Below, piece by piece: positions 55,636 to 64,000 of a stretch of DNA of 64,000 nt; position 1 is the first letter of the stretch; each line of letters starts with the position of its first letter. The DNA is from Campylobacter massiliensis (GTDB lineage Bacteria; Campylobacterota; Campylobacteria; Campylobacterales; Campylobacteraceae), in assembly GCF_014253065.1 (NCBI RefSeq), contig NZ_JACLZK010000002.1, positions 186,001-250,000 on the forward strand. Direction: 5' to 3'. Both the position numbers and the translations under genes were made by a program. The notes beneath the pieces were generated by a model. The model did not search any database. It was given only the letters and a program-made list of their open reading frames with translations, and was not told the DNA's origin.

Positions 55636-57344
55636 AATTTAGCAAACTTTACGCGCCGACGGCAAAAGAAGCACCCAAAGACGCAACTCTGGCGAGTCAT
55701 AAATTTTTGCTCCGAGCGGGCTACGCCGAGCAGGTAGGTAGCGGACTTTATAACTTTTTGCCGCTTGGCAAACGAGTGCTTGAAAATATAAAAAATATCG
55801 TCAAAGAGGAGCTTGACGAAGCAGGCGCGCAGGAGATCTCGATGAGCTTCGTCACGTCTGCGGATCTTTGGCGCGAGAGCGGACGCTTTGACGTCTATGG
55901 CAAGGAGCTTTTGCGCTTTAAGGACCGCAAAGAAAACGACTTCGTTTTAAGCCCGACAAACGAAGAGAGCGTGGTCGCGCTCGTGCGAGGTAAGGTAACG
56001 TCCTACAAGCAACTGCCGCTAAATTTGTATCAGATAAATACTAAATTTAGAGACGAAGCAAGGCCGAGATTCGGGCTGCTTAGAGGGCGCGAGTTTTTGA
56101 TGAAGGACGGATATAGCTTCCACGCAAATGCCGAGGATCTGGACCGCGAATTTGACCTGATGGAAAAAACTTATAGCAAAATTTTTACTCGCCTCGGGTT
56201 AAATTTCCGCGCGGTTAGAGCCGATAGCGGCGCGATAGGCGGTAGCGGAAGCAAGGAATTTATGGTGTTAGCAAATAGCGGCGAGGACGATATCATCGTC
56301 TGCGAAAACTGCGACTACGCAGCAAACATAGAAGCCGCAACCCGCGCAAAACGAACGACGCAGGCCGAAAGGCCCGAGGCCGATGCGGCTAAATTTTTAA
56401 CGCCCGATGCCAAAACCATCAAGGACGTGGCGGAGTTTTTTAGAGTCGACGAGTTTTACTGCATAAAAGCGGTGATAAAAAAGGCGATTTTTATTGACGC
56501 CAAAGGCGAAAAAAGCGAGAAAATCGTGGTATTTTTCGTACGCGGCGAGGACGAACTACAAGAGGTCAAGGCTCAAAACGCGTGCGCAGCGCTGGAGCTA
56601 GCGGACGCAACCGAGGCCGAGATCGCGGCGGCGGGGTTAGTGGGCGGATTTTGCGGGCCGGTCGGGCTAAAGGGCGTGGAGTTTTACATCGACAAAGAGC
56701 TTGAAGGCGAGTCGCAGATGATCTGCGGCGCAAACGAGCGGGATTATCACTTCGTAGGCGTTAGCGTTAGCAGCTTTAACGCGGAGCGCTTCAAAGACCT
56801 AACCGCCGTAAAAGCGGGCGATAAATGCCCTTGCTGCGGCGGAAATTTAAGCGTTAGCAAAGGTATCGAGGTCGGACATATATTTAAGCTAGGCACCAAG
56901 TACTCAGAGCCGATGGGTGCGACGTTTTTGGACGAAAACGGCAAGGCAAAACCGTTCATCATGGGGTGCTACGGCATCGGCGTTAGCCGCCTGGTCGCCG
57001 TCGCCGTCGAGGCTAGCCACGACGAAAAAGGCATAATCTGGAACGAAACCCTGACTCCGTTTAAATTTGAAATCATCGTCTCAAATTTAAAGGACGAAGA
57101 GGGCGTTAAATTTGCGCAGGGGCTTTACGAGGACTTGCGCGACGCGGGCTTTTCGGTGCTACTTGACGATAGAAACGAGCGCTTTGGCGTAAAAATGAGC
57201 GAATTTGAGCTGATGGGATTTCCTTATGCCGTGATCGTGGGCAAGGGGCTAGCAGAAGGAACGGTAGAGCTCGTTACGCGGGGTGGGCTGGTTAAAGAAA
57301 CCGTCAAAGCGAGCGAAATTTTAGCACGCCTAAAGAGCCTATGA
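55632..57344 (+). CDS. proS: Prolyl-tRNA synthetase
   Basis: This is the bacterial-type ProS with a class II catalytic core ([50 protein letters not shown]), an inserted editing domain (about residues 225-400) that clears Ala-tRNAPro, and a C-terminal anticodon-binding domain. I start at ATG 55632, which overlaps the hemA stop (ATGA), rather than at 55620; length is then 570 residues. It is followed by fxsA with a 4-base overlap. Confidence 0.96.
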   Translation: MKFSKLYAPTAKEAPKDATLASHKFLLRAGYAEQVGSGLYNFLPLGKRVLENIKNIVKEELDEAGAQEISMSFVTSADLWRESGRFDVYGKELLRFKDRKENDFVLSPTNEESVVALVRGKVTSYKQLPLNLYQINTKFRDEARPRFGLLRGREFLMKDGYSFHANAEDLDREFDLMEKTYSKIFTRLGLNFRAVRADSGAIGGSGSKEFMVLANSGEDDIIVCENCDYAANIEAATRAKRTTQAERPEADAAKFLTPDAKTIKDVAEFFRVDEFYCIKAVIKKAIFIDAKGEKSEKIVVFFVRGEDELQEVKAQNACAALELADATEAEIAAAGLVGGFCGPVGLKGVEFYIDKELEGESQMICGANERDYHFVGVSVSSFNAERFKDLTAVKAGDKCPCCGGNLSVSKGIEVGHIFKLGTKYSEPMGATFLDENGKAKPFIMGCYGIGVSRLVAVAVEASHDEKGIIWNETLTPFKFEIIVSNLKDEEGVKFAQGLYEDLRDAGFSVLLDDRNERFGVKMSEFELMGFPYAVIVGKGLAEGTVELVTRGGLVKETVKASEILARLKSL

Positions 57345-57778
57345 TAAAGCATTTTTTTACGCCCTACGTCGTTTTGGAGATCGCGGCGGCGTATTTTTTT
57401 ATCCACGCGTACGGATTTTTAAATTTGGTCCTAGAGGTCATCGCATCGGCTATTTTGGGGCTATTTTTTATGTTTCGCGTCGGATTTTTTCAGCTCACGA
57501 GCAACATCGCGTTTTTTAAGCCCGCAGACGTCTTTAGTAGCGTAGGTATGGCGATCGGGGGCTTTTTTATGTTTATCCCGGGGCTTATCACCGACGTTTT
57601 GGGTGCGGCAATCGTAGCGGTCGCGTTTTTTGCAATTTTAAAAAACGGCGGCGAACGCAAGAGCGGGAGCGAATATTATTACGAAAAATTTGAAAGCGGA
57701 CAGAGCAAACCGCGCGATGACGGCGAGATCATCGACGTCGAAGTCGTAGAAGAAAAGAGGCAAATATGGAAAAACTAA
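57341..57778 (+). CDS. fxsA: FxsA family membrane protein
   Basis: The 145-residue protein has three or four hydrophobic segments (about residues 8-50 and 70-105), including [21 protein letters not shown], the pattern of the FxsA family, whose E. coli member affects F-plasmid exclusion of phage T7. The C-terminal tail is acidic ([11 protein letters not shown]). It overlaps proS by 4 bases and hemC by 13 bases, matching C. jejuni Cj0544. Its physiological role is not established. Confidence 0.88.
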   Translation: MIKHFFTPYVVLEIAAAYFFIHAYGFLNLVLEVIASAILGLFFMFRVGFFQLTSNIAFFKPADVFSSVGMAIGGFFMFIPGLITDVLGAAIVAVAFFAILKNGGERKSGSEYYYEKFESGQSKPRDDGEIIDVEVVEEKRQIWKN

Positions 57779-58695
57779 AAATCGCAACGAGAAAAAGCGT
57801 GCTGGCTATGTGGCAAAGCGAGCATATCAGGGATAAAATTTTATCGCGCTACCCGGAGCTTGCAGTCGAGCTAACGGGCATGAAAACCAAAGGCGACGTA
57901 ATACTCGATACGCCGCTGGCTAAAATCGGCGGCAAGGGGCTTTTTACAAAAGAGCTGGAAGATAGCATGCTAAGCGGCGAAACGCACATCGCCGTACATA
58001 GTCTAAAAGACGTGCCCGTCGTATTTCCGGAGGGGCTAGTGCTAGCCGCGATCTGCTCGCGCGAGGACGTGAGAGATGCGATGCTAAGCGAAAAATACGC
58101 TAAATTTGAGGATCTGCCAGAGGGCGCGCGCGTAGGCACGACGAGCCTGCGCCGCAAAATGCAGCTTTTAGCGATGCGTCCCGATCTTGAGATAATCTCG
58201 CTGCGAGGCAACGTCCAAACTCGCCTGCGCAAGCTAAAAGAGGGCGAATTTGACGCGATCATCCTAGCGATGGCGGGCGTAAACCGCTTAAATTTACGCT
58301 CCGAAGTCGCGCATATCGCGCCGTTTGAGCTAGATCAGATGGTGCCTGCGATGGGGCAGGGCGCGCTTGGTATCGAGGCTAGAGGGGACGCTGAAATTTT
58401 AAATTTGATAGAGTTTTTGAAAGACGAAAAAGCCGTGATAGAGACGACCGTGGAGCGCGATTTCGTCGCGATGCTAGAGGGCGGCTGCCAGGTGCCTATC
58501 GGCGTAAATGCAAATTTAAACGGCGACAAGATCGAGATACGTGCGGTCGTGGGACTACCAGACGGTAGCGAGAGTATACGTGAAAATATCGTCGCGCAAA
58601 AAAGCGAATGGAAAAGCGTGGGCGCCGAGCTTGGTCGGATATTTATCGGCAAGGGCGCAAAAGAGCTGCTAAAACGCGCCGAGGAGATGGCATAG
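57766..58695 (+). CDS. hemC: Porphobilinogen deaminase (hydroxymethylbilane synthase)
   Basis: HemC joins four porphobilinogens into hydroxymethylbilane in heme synthesis. The N-terminus [17 protein letters not shown], the catalytic region HSLKDVPV and the Arg-rich TTSLRRKMQL are clear. The dipyrromethane cofactor Cys lies in LEGGCQVPIG. Length is 309 residues, normal. In C. jejuni ubiD follows directly; here about 960 bases with two accessory genes lie between. Confidence 0.96.
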   Translation: MEKLKIATRKSVLAMWQSEHIRDKILSRYPELAVELTGMKTKGDVILDTPLAKIGGKGLFTKELEDSMLSGETHIAVHSLKDVPVVFPEGLVLAAICSREDVRDAMLSEKYAKFEDLPEGARVGTTSLRRKMQLLAMRPDLEIISLRGNVQTRLRKLKEGEFDAIILAMAGVNRLNLRSEVAHIAPFELDQMVPAMGQGALGIEARGDAEILNLIEFLKDEKAVIETTVERDFVAMLEGGCQVPIGVNANLNGDKIEIRAVVGLPDGSESIRENIVAQKSEWKSVGAELGRIFIGKGAKELLKRAEEMA

Positions 58696-58699
58696 GGGC

Positions 58700-59065
58700 G
58701 TGTTTGAGCTAAAATTTAAAGCAAAAGCCGTAACCGCTACTAAAAATAGCAAAGACAACTACTATATGATCGGTCTTGCAGACGACAAATATAACTACAA
58801 AAACTACATAATCTTTCAAAGACCGATCAAACTCAAAAAAGATGACGACGAAAATGCCGATATAAACGGCCTATACGCGGAGTGCAACGGCGACGTTTGC
58901 TATAATGCTTGCAAATGCGTAACCATCACCGATAAAACCATAGTTTTTGAAGTGAAGGATAGCGTCATCAGCGCCAATATAGAAGGCGTGAGGCTAAGTG
59001 AACGCTTTATGAAATACTGCAAAGAGATATTTGGCGAGCTGTTAAAGCTTAGCGTATCAAAATAA
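58700..59065 (+). CDS. Possible Imm10-like immunity protein
   Basis: The 121-residue soluble protein shows a pattern resembling the Imm10 immunity family: an N-terminal strand pair, a central YIIFQRPIKLKKDDD strand, a GLYAECNGDVCYNACK segment, then ITDKTIVFEVKD. Such proteins protect against polymorphic toxins, but no toxin gene is visible here, so the assignment is tentative. GTG at 58700 is the only start that keeps the whole domain; its ribosome site (AGGGG) is very close. The gene is inserted between hemC and ubiD relative to C. jejuni. Confidence 0.55.
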   Translation: MFELKFKAKAVTATKNSKDNYYMIGLADDKYNYKNYIIFQRPIKLKKDDDENADINGLYAECNGDVCYNACKCVTITDKTIVFEVKDSVISANIEGVRLSERFMKYCKEIFGELLKLSVSK

Positions 59066-59589
59066 TTTGTTTAAATTTAGAGATAAAAAGACGAAAAATT
59101 CTAAAATTTGCCGCCGTTTCGGGAGCTGCGGCACTACCTGGCGCGCTAAATGCTGCAAGCCAAAACGCAGATAAAATATCGCAAAATAAAGCTGCTATGA
59201 AGCGCTTTGAAAAGGCTATAAACAGCGCAGACGCGGCGACTCTAAAAGAGCTGGTAGACCCTAAGGCGCCTTTTCTCACGCCTGCTTCGCCAGAGCCGCT
59301 TTATGGAGGAGAGGGGTACTTTGCAGTGGTAAAGATGATGTGAGATGGCTTCCACGACGTGCAGTGGGCGATGCAAGACATGGTGGCGGATGAGCGCTGC
59401 GTTGCGGTGTATTGGCTCTGCACGGGTACGCATGAGCATGACTTTGCGGGCGTTGTGGCGACTGGGCGTAAATTTAGTGCTAGGGTGATGAACTTTTACT
59501 ATTTTAACGACGCTGGCAAGATCACGAACGACGTGGCGGCCGAGGGGATGATCGCCATCTTGCGAGCTATCGGCGCATGCGATAAGTAA
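59053..59589 (+). pseudogene. Broken Tat-exported SnoaL-like protein gene
   Basis: In one frame the sequence reads RRKILKFAAVSGAAALPG, a twin-arginine-type signal, starting at 59089. A SnoaL/ester-cyclase-like domain follows (FEKAINSADAATLKELVDP, FHDVQWAMQDMVADERCVAVYW, NFYYFNDAGKI). The frame is interrupted once, by TGA at 59341, where TGG (Trp) would fit. No ATG, GTG or TTG precedes the signal in the open frame, so the start also seems lost. The rest of the frame is intact to 59589, which suggests recent inactivation. Confidence 0.7.
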
Positions 59590-59662
59590 CAACTCCCCCA
59601 CTTTGCTTCGCCTTTTTCAGCTATTTTTGGCTAAAATCGCCCAAAAATCAAAAAGGCGACAT

Positions 59663-61471
59663 ATGGACTACATCAAGCTTCTAAAAGATAACGGCCTACT
59701 GCGCGTCATCGACGAGCCCGCGGATATCGATCTAGAGATCGCGCACGCGAGCTACATCGAGGTCAAGCGCGAAAACTCGCAGGCGCTGCTTTTTACAAAT
59801 CCTATCTGCAAAAAAACCGGGCGCAAATTTGCTCCCGTGCTAGCCAACATCTATGGCTCAAAGCGCGCTTTAGAGCTTATTTTCGGACGCGAGCCAGACG
59901 AGATCGCAAGCGAGATCGAGCGGCTTTTAAAACCAAAAAAGCCTAAAAGCTTTGGCGAAAAGCTAAATTTTGCCGCGTATTTGTTTGAAATGAGAAAAAT
60001 TTTCACGAAAAGATTAAAAGGCGAGGGCGAGTGTCAGCAGGTCAAATTCATGGGCGATGACGTCGATCTGTTCTCGCTTCCCGCGCTAAAAACATGGCCG
60101 CTTGACGGCGGCGCCTTTATCACGATGGGGCAGGTCTATACGCAAAGCTCTGACGGCGAACTGCAAAATGTCGGCATGTACCGATTGCAAATTTACGATA
60201 AAAATCGCCTCGGCATGCACTGGCAGATCCACAAAGACGGCGCAAATTTCTTTAACGAATACAAGCGCGCGGGCAAAAAAATGCCAGTTTCGGTAGCAAT
60301 CGGCGGCGATCCGCTATATATCTGGTGCGGTCAGGCGCCGCTACCAAAGGGCGTATTTGAGCTGCTGCTTTACGGCTTTATCCGCAAAGAGCCCGCCCGC
60401 CTAGTAAAGTCGCTGACGAATGAAATTTACGTCCCGCACGACGCGGACTACGTGATCGAGGGTTTTGTGGATACGGATAAATTTGAGCTTGAGGGGCCGT
60501 TTGGCGATCACACGGGCTTTTATACGCCGATCGAGCCGTTTCCGGTGATGGAGGTCACGGCGATCACGAGCAAGCGTGAGCCTGTATTTCACGCGACCGT
60601 AGTCGGCAAGCCGCCGCTTGAGGATAAGTATATGGGCTGGGCGACGGAGCGCATTTTCCTGCCGCTTTTGCGTACGACGGTGCCGGAGCTTCTAGACTAC
60701 AACATGCCTGAAAATGGCGTCTTTCACAACCTGATTTTAGTTAAAATCAACGCCCTTTATCCGGCGCATGCCAAGCAGGCGATGCACGCGTTTTGGGGCG
60801 TAGGGCAGATGAGCTTTGTAAAGCACGCGGTTTTCGTCGGCGAGGATGCGCCTGATTTGAGCGATTATGACGCGCTTACGGAGCATATTTTAAACCGTTT
60901 TGGCAAAAATGCTCTGCTAATCAGCGAGGGCGTGTGTGATCAGCTAGATCACGCCAGCCCAAACTCGTGCTTCGGCGGTAAGCTTGGAATCGACGCTACG
61001 CAGGATTTTTCGACACCTGCGCCTGCGCTTTTGGACGACGCCGCGCTGTTAGCCAAATTTAAAGAAATAGAGCCAAATTTAACACAGCTTGTGCAGTTTA
61101 AGATAAATACCAAAACGCCGATTTGCGTCGTCAAATTTGATAAAAACCGCCTCGTAAAAGAGGTTTTTGAAGAGCTTTTGAAATTTAAAGAGCACTTTAA
61201 ACTACTTGTTTTCGTCGGTCCCGAAAACCGCCTAGAAAATCCGTATATGCTGCTTTGGCGAGTGACGAATAACATCGACGCTCTGCGTGATATCTACGTG
61301 CGTGAGGGCGCGATCTGCATAGATGCCACCGCAAAAGGCGAGGCCGAGGGCTATACGCGCGGCTGGCCACTGCAAACCGACTGCGACCGCTACGTCGTGG
61401 CTGATCTCGTTAAGCGCGGCATAGTAAAAGACGAACCGGAGCTATTTAGTAAATTTGAGATTTTTGGATAG
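59663..61471 (+). CDS. ubiD: UbiD-family decarboxylase
   Basis: UbiD enzymes use prenylated FMN to decarboxylate aromatic acids. The protein has the family core: KFMGDDVDLFSLPALKTWPLDGG, GMYRLQIYDKNRLGMHWQIHKDGA, EFELEGPFGDHTGFY-type segment and the Glu of the catalytic triad region in VEEL/EGPFGD. I chose ATG 59663, after AAAAGG, over the upstream in-frame start at 59603; length is 602 residues. Campylobacter makes menaquinone by the futalosine route, where a UbiD-like step is plausible; the actual substrate is inference. Confidence 0.9.
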   Translation: MDYIKLLKDNGLLRVIDEPADIDLEIAHASYIEVKRENSQALLFTNPICKKTGRKFAPVLANIYGSKRALELIFGREPDEIASEIERLLKPKKPKSFGEKLNFAAYLFEMRKIFTKRLKGEGECQQVKFMGDDVDLFSLPALKTWPLDGGAFITMGQVYTQSSDGELQNVGMYRLQIYDKNRLGMHWQIHKDGANFFNEYKRAGKKMPVSVAIGGDPLYIWCGQAPLPKGVFELLLYGFIRKEPARLVKSLTNEIYVPHDADYVIEGFVDTDKFELEGPFGDHTGFYTPIEPFPVMEVTAITSKREPVFHATVVGKPPLEDKYMGWATERIFLPLLRTTVPELLDYNMPENGVFHNLILVKINALYPAHAKQAMHAFWGVGQMSFVKHAVFVGEDAPDLSDYDALTEHILNRFGKNALLISEGVCDQLDHASPNSCFGGKLGIDATQDFSTPAPALLDDAALLAKFKEIEPNLTQLVQFKINTKTPICVVKFDKNRLVKEVFEELLKFKEHFKLLVFVGPENRLENPYMLLWRVTNNIDALRDIYVREGAICIDATAKGEAEGYTRGWPLQTDCDRYVVADLVKRGIVKDEPELFSKFEIFG

Positions 61472-61494
61472 ATTTTTTAACTCGGTAAATTTAA

Positions 61495-61520
61495 AAGCGG
61501 CTAAATTTGCCAAGCCGCTT
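61495..61520 (+). terminator. Hairpin after ubiD
   Basis: AAGCGGCT at 61495-61502 pairs with AGCCGCTT at 61513-61520. The 10-base loop contains AAATTTG. It lies 24 bases after the ubiD stop. The T-run is weak, so termination strength is uncertain. Confidence 0.6.
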
Positions 61521-61574
61521 AAATAAATTCGTTTTTCAAGCGCCTTTTTAGCCCGAATTTTATAAAATCGCAAA

Positions 61575-62408
61575 ATGGATAAAGAACGCCTAATAATCGA
61601 TAAATTTAGCAACTCCTTCATCGGCGACGACGGCGCTGTAGTGGCGCATGAGCGCGGCCGCTGGGTGTATAGCAAGGACCTTTTTTTCGAGGGGACGCAC
61701 TTCCTGGCAGGCTGGCTTAGCATGGACGAGATCGCGCGCAAGGCGATGCTCGTAAACCTCTCCGACGCCGTCGCGATGAACGCCGAGCCTAAATTTGCGC
61801 TTTTGGGGCTTGGGTTGCCCAAAAACACGAGCGCGGCGCAGATCTCGGCGCTACGCAGGGGATTTGCCGACGTTTGCGACGAGTACGGCGTGACTATCAT
61901 CGGCGGCGACACGATCGGTAGCGATAAAATTTTACTTAGCGTTACCGTTATCTCGCGGCTTTGCGGTAAGGCGGTTTTACGAAGCGGAGCGAAAAAGGGC
62001 GATCTAGTCGCTTTTACGGGCGAGCTTGGAGGTAGTCTAAAAGGGCTTAGGGCGCTTTTAAACGGCGGACGAGTCGCGTCAAATTCGCGCTTTAAAAGGC
62101 CTGTTTTAAAAGATAAATTTTTCTACGCCGCGGCGAGCAAGATAAACGCCGCCATGGACGTTTCAGACGGGCTTGGCGCAGATCTAGCCAAGCTTTGTGC
62201 GCAGAGTCGGTGCGGGGTAAAATTTAGCAAGCGGCTAAGCAAGCGCGAGCTAAATAGCGGCGAAGAATACGAGATTTTATTTACGTTTAGTCCGAAAAAC
62301 CGCGCCAAAATCTTAAGCCTAGCTCGCAAAACCCGCACGAAAATCACAATTTTTGCCAAAATCACGAAAGGAAAATTTAAAAGCAATGCAAGAAACCACC
62401 ATTTTTAA
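61575..62408 (+). CDS. thiL: Thiamine-monophosphate kinase
   Basis: ThiL phosphorylates TMP to the active cofactor TPP. Features present are FIGDDGAVV near the N-terminus, a metal-site segment [31 protein letters not shown], and the late [13 protein letters not shown]. At 277 residues it is shorter than most ThiL proteins (about 310-330) but complete in motif order. Its 3' end overlaps the chosen truD start by 23 bases. No TPP riboswitch is visible upstream. Confidence 0.92.
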   Translation: MDKERLIIDKFSNSFIGDDGAVVAHERGRWVYSKDLFFEGTHFLAGWLSMDEIARKAMLVNLSDAVAMNAEPKFALLGLGLPKNTSAAQISALRRGFADVCDEYGVTIIGGDTIGSDKILLSVTVISRLCGKAVLRSGAKKGDLVAFTGELGGSLKGLRALLNGGRVASNSRFKRPVLKDKFFYAAASKINAAMDVSDGLGADLAKLCAQSRCGVKFSKRLSKRELNSGEEYEILFTFSPKNRAKILSLARKTRTKITIFAKITKGKFKSNARNHHF

Positions 62409-63510
62409 GCCTCTCTACGCGCTCACTCACGCGCCCATTAACGCGTATTTTAGTAAAAACTCAGACGATTTCGTGGTGCGCGAGATCCCGCTTTACGCAT
62501 TTAGCGGGCAGGGCGAGCACCTGATAATCGAAATTTGTAAAAAAGACATGACGACGCAGGAGGCCTTGCATGCGCTAAGCGAAATAAGCGGCGTAAAGAT
62601 GCGGGATTTTGGCTACGCGGGACTAAAAGACAAGCAGGGCATGACGACGCAGTTTATCTCGATGCCGCGTAAATTTGAGGCTATGTTGGCAAATTTTAGC
62701 CACGAAAAGATGAAAATTTTAAGCCTCGCCGCGCATGATAATAAGCTTCGCATCGGGCACCTAAAAGGCAACAGCTTTTTTATCCGCCTAAAAAAAGTGA
62801 TGCCTAGCGAAGCGGCAAAGCTGGAACAAGCCGCGCGAAATATTGACGAGGCGGGGTACCCAAACTACTTTGGCTATCAGCGTTTCGGCAAATACGGCGA
62901 CAACGCGCAAAGCGGACTGGAGCTGCTAAAATCAGGCACCGTAAACGGTAAAAAGAGTAAAAATCCAAAGCTAAACGACTTTTTGATCTCGGCATATCAA
63001 AGCGATCTTTTTAACCGCTGGCTTAGCAAACGCGTGGAGATTTCGAGGTTTGTGCAGGATTTTAGCCTCTGCGAGCTAGCTCAAATTTACCCGTACCTTG
63101 ACGGCGCGATTTTGAAAAATTTAAAATCGCAAAAAAGATTTTTTAAGCTGATAGAGGGCGAAGTTTTGGGTCACTATCCGCACGGCAAGTGCTTTTTGTG
63201 CGAGGATTTGGATACGGAGGGCGCGCGCTTTGACGCGAGAGATATCACTAGCTGCGGGCTGATCGCAGGTGCGAAGGCGTACGAGGCGCAGGGCGCGGCA
63301 AAGGTAGTAGAGGATCAAATTTTCGCGCAGGCAAATGAATATAAAGCTAAAATGACGGGATCTAGGCGCTTTGCGTGGTGTTATTTGGAGGATACGAGCT
63401 ATAAATACAACGAGGAAAAGGCGCACTTTACGATAAATTTCACGCTGCAAAAAGGCAGCTACGCGACTGTTGTGCTAGAAGAAATCTTGCACAAAAATAT
63501 CTTTGAGTAA
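62386..63510 (+). CDS. truD: tRNA pseudouridine-13 synthase TruD
   Basis: TruD makes pseudouridine at position 13 of tRNA-Glu. The catalytic Asp is in [13 protein letters not shown], and the supporting NYFGYQRFG motif is intact. The N-terminus [21 protein letters not shown] is typical. I start at ATG 62386, 374 residues; an upstream TTG at 62353 would add 11 unlikely residues. AAAGGA lies 13 bases before the ATG. The gene is probably translated with thiL. Confidence 0.93.
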   Translation: MQETTIFKPLYALTHAPINAYFSKNSDDFVVREIPLYAFSGQGEHLIIEICKKDMTTQEALHALSEISGVKMRDFGYAGLKDKQGMTTQFISMPRKFEAMLANFSHEKMKILSLAAHDNKLRIGHLKGNSFFIRLKKVMPSEAAKLEQAARNIDEAGYPNYFGYQRFGKYGDNAQSGLELLKSGTVNGKKSKNPKLNDFLISAYQSDLFNRWLSKRVEISRFVQDFSLCELAQIYPYLDGAILKNLKSQKRFFKLIEGEVLGHYPHGKCFLCEDLDTEGARFDARDITSCGLIAGAKAYEAQGAAKVVEDQIFAQANEYKAKMTGSRRFAWCYLEDTSYKYNEEKAHFTINFTLQKGSYATVVLEEILHKNIFE

Positions 63511-64000
63511 TTTTATTGCGCTTGTTTTGTTGCGGACTTTATGATACCGATACGCACATGTGGCTTTGTGGACTGCTAGATATTGTTTTTTTGACCAATA
63601 AGGATGATATGGGCTGTATGTTTTGACAATGCCTATTAATGCTGTCGTATTTGTAGATATTTACAATAGTTTTTTGTGCATCTATCCTGGTATTTGGTTA
63701 GACTTCTTGAACTGAAATTTAGAGTAGTTGTTTTTTAAAATGGTGCCCGAGGTCAAATTAATTTTTGCCTTGACTAATTGCCGATACATGCATAGTTTCG
63801 TCAAAATCTTAAAAACCTATTCTATACTAATTTGCTTTAAAAGTCAAATTTAAACTCATGCAAAAAATTATTTTTATTTATTTTTTAAATGCATACTTCG
63901 GTCAAGCGGAACGGATTTTTGAGCGCTTCGAAAAAATCCGAGAAGCGTAAAGAAATACAAATTTGTTTTTCTCTTTCACTTTTTAGGCGTCGCCCTCTCC
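63511..64000. other. Non-coding DNA at the window end
   Basis: No gene or recognised RNA is visible. CGGATTTTT (63912-63920) pairs with AAAAATCCG (63932-63940). The last bases (GCGTCGCCCTCTCC) resemble the sequence at 35529-35548 in element 2, so a further dispersed repeat may begin here and run past the edge. Confidence 0.45.

Noticed and set aside
59341-59343. TGA read as selenocysteine or tryptophan in the SnoaL-like gene
   Set aside because: No selenocysteine insertion hairpin is evident just downstream, the family is not a selenoprotein family as far as I know, and the start is also missing, so decay is simpler.
61471-61575. TPP riboswitch upstream of thiL
   Set aside because: The gap is only about 100 bases and lacks the conserved CTGAGA core; the visible hairpin is a terminator-like one after ubiD.

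Overview
The window is an ordinary chromosomal segment of a Campylobacter. Gene content and gene order match blocks known from C. jejuni: ybgC / periplasmic protein / family-4 UDG / GNAT / rpmH-rnpA-yidD-yidC-jag-mnmE / purL / DnaJ-like / purH; ppiD-ftsA-ftsZ beside rsmH and an FtsL-like gene; pif1-like helicase / lolA / secA / lolC-type permease; cprSR / htrA / cbpA-hspR / antiporter; and ispB-like / hemA / proS / fxsA / hemC / ubiD. The base composition looks clearly higher in GC than C. jejuni, and the word AAATTTGAC with its variants is everywhere. I therefore suspect one of the higher-GC oral species (rectus / showae / gracilis / curvus group). That species-level guess is inference.

Layout. 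1-2276 holds two accessory genes of unknown function, the second an EF-hand-like 615-residue protein. 2362-10052 is envelope, DNA repair and the tightly overlapped rpmH-to-mnmE translation and membrane-insertion operon. 10083-12354 holds three tandem paralogous lipoproteins. 12699-18764 is purine synthesis (purL, purH) with an SDH-type serine protease and a DjlA-like co-chaperone between them. 19391-21230 is a DUF2249 / multi-pass membrane protein / DUF59 operon. 22036-28602 is cell division (ftsZ, ftsA, ppiD on the minus strand; rsmH and ftsL-like on the plus strand) plus a class II aldolase homologue that appears to have lost its metal ligands. 28733-30549 is dat and small conserved proteins. 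31366-33435 encodes an unusual lipoprotein joining an NlpC/P60 peptidase to an M15 peptidase. 33485-40511 is helicase, LolA, SecA and a LolC/E-type permease. 41100-42481 is a decayed gene cluster. 42673-49280 is the CprRS two-component system, HtrA, CbpA-HspR and an antiporter. 49356-52632 holds a methyltransferase, MetY-type enzyme and HAD phosphatase. 52721-61471 is isoprenoid, heme and proline-tRNA genes ending in ubiD, with an accessory insertion (Imm10-like protein and broken Tat/SnoaL-like gene) between hemC and ubiD. 61575-63510 is thiL and truD. I found no tRNA, rRNA, CRISPR array or intact insertion sequence.

The least explained features are in the non-coding DNA. Two MITE- or BIME-like elements (16918-17205 and 35330-35867) share terminal inverted repeats. 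Inside them are 13-base hairpin cores whose 4-base arms differ between copies but stay complementary. Separately, several hairpins after genes are built from head-to-head copies of the word AAATTTGAC or close variants, as DNA uptake words are arranged in Haemophilus and Neisseria. Other points worth a look are rnpA with no standard start codon, the NlpC/P60-M15 fusion, the metal-site-less aldolase, and a HAIR-like site over the -35 of cbpA-hspR.
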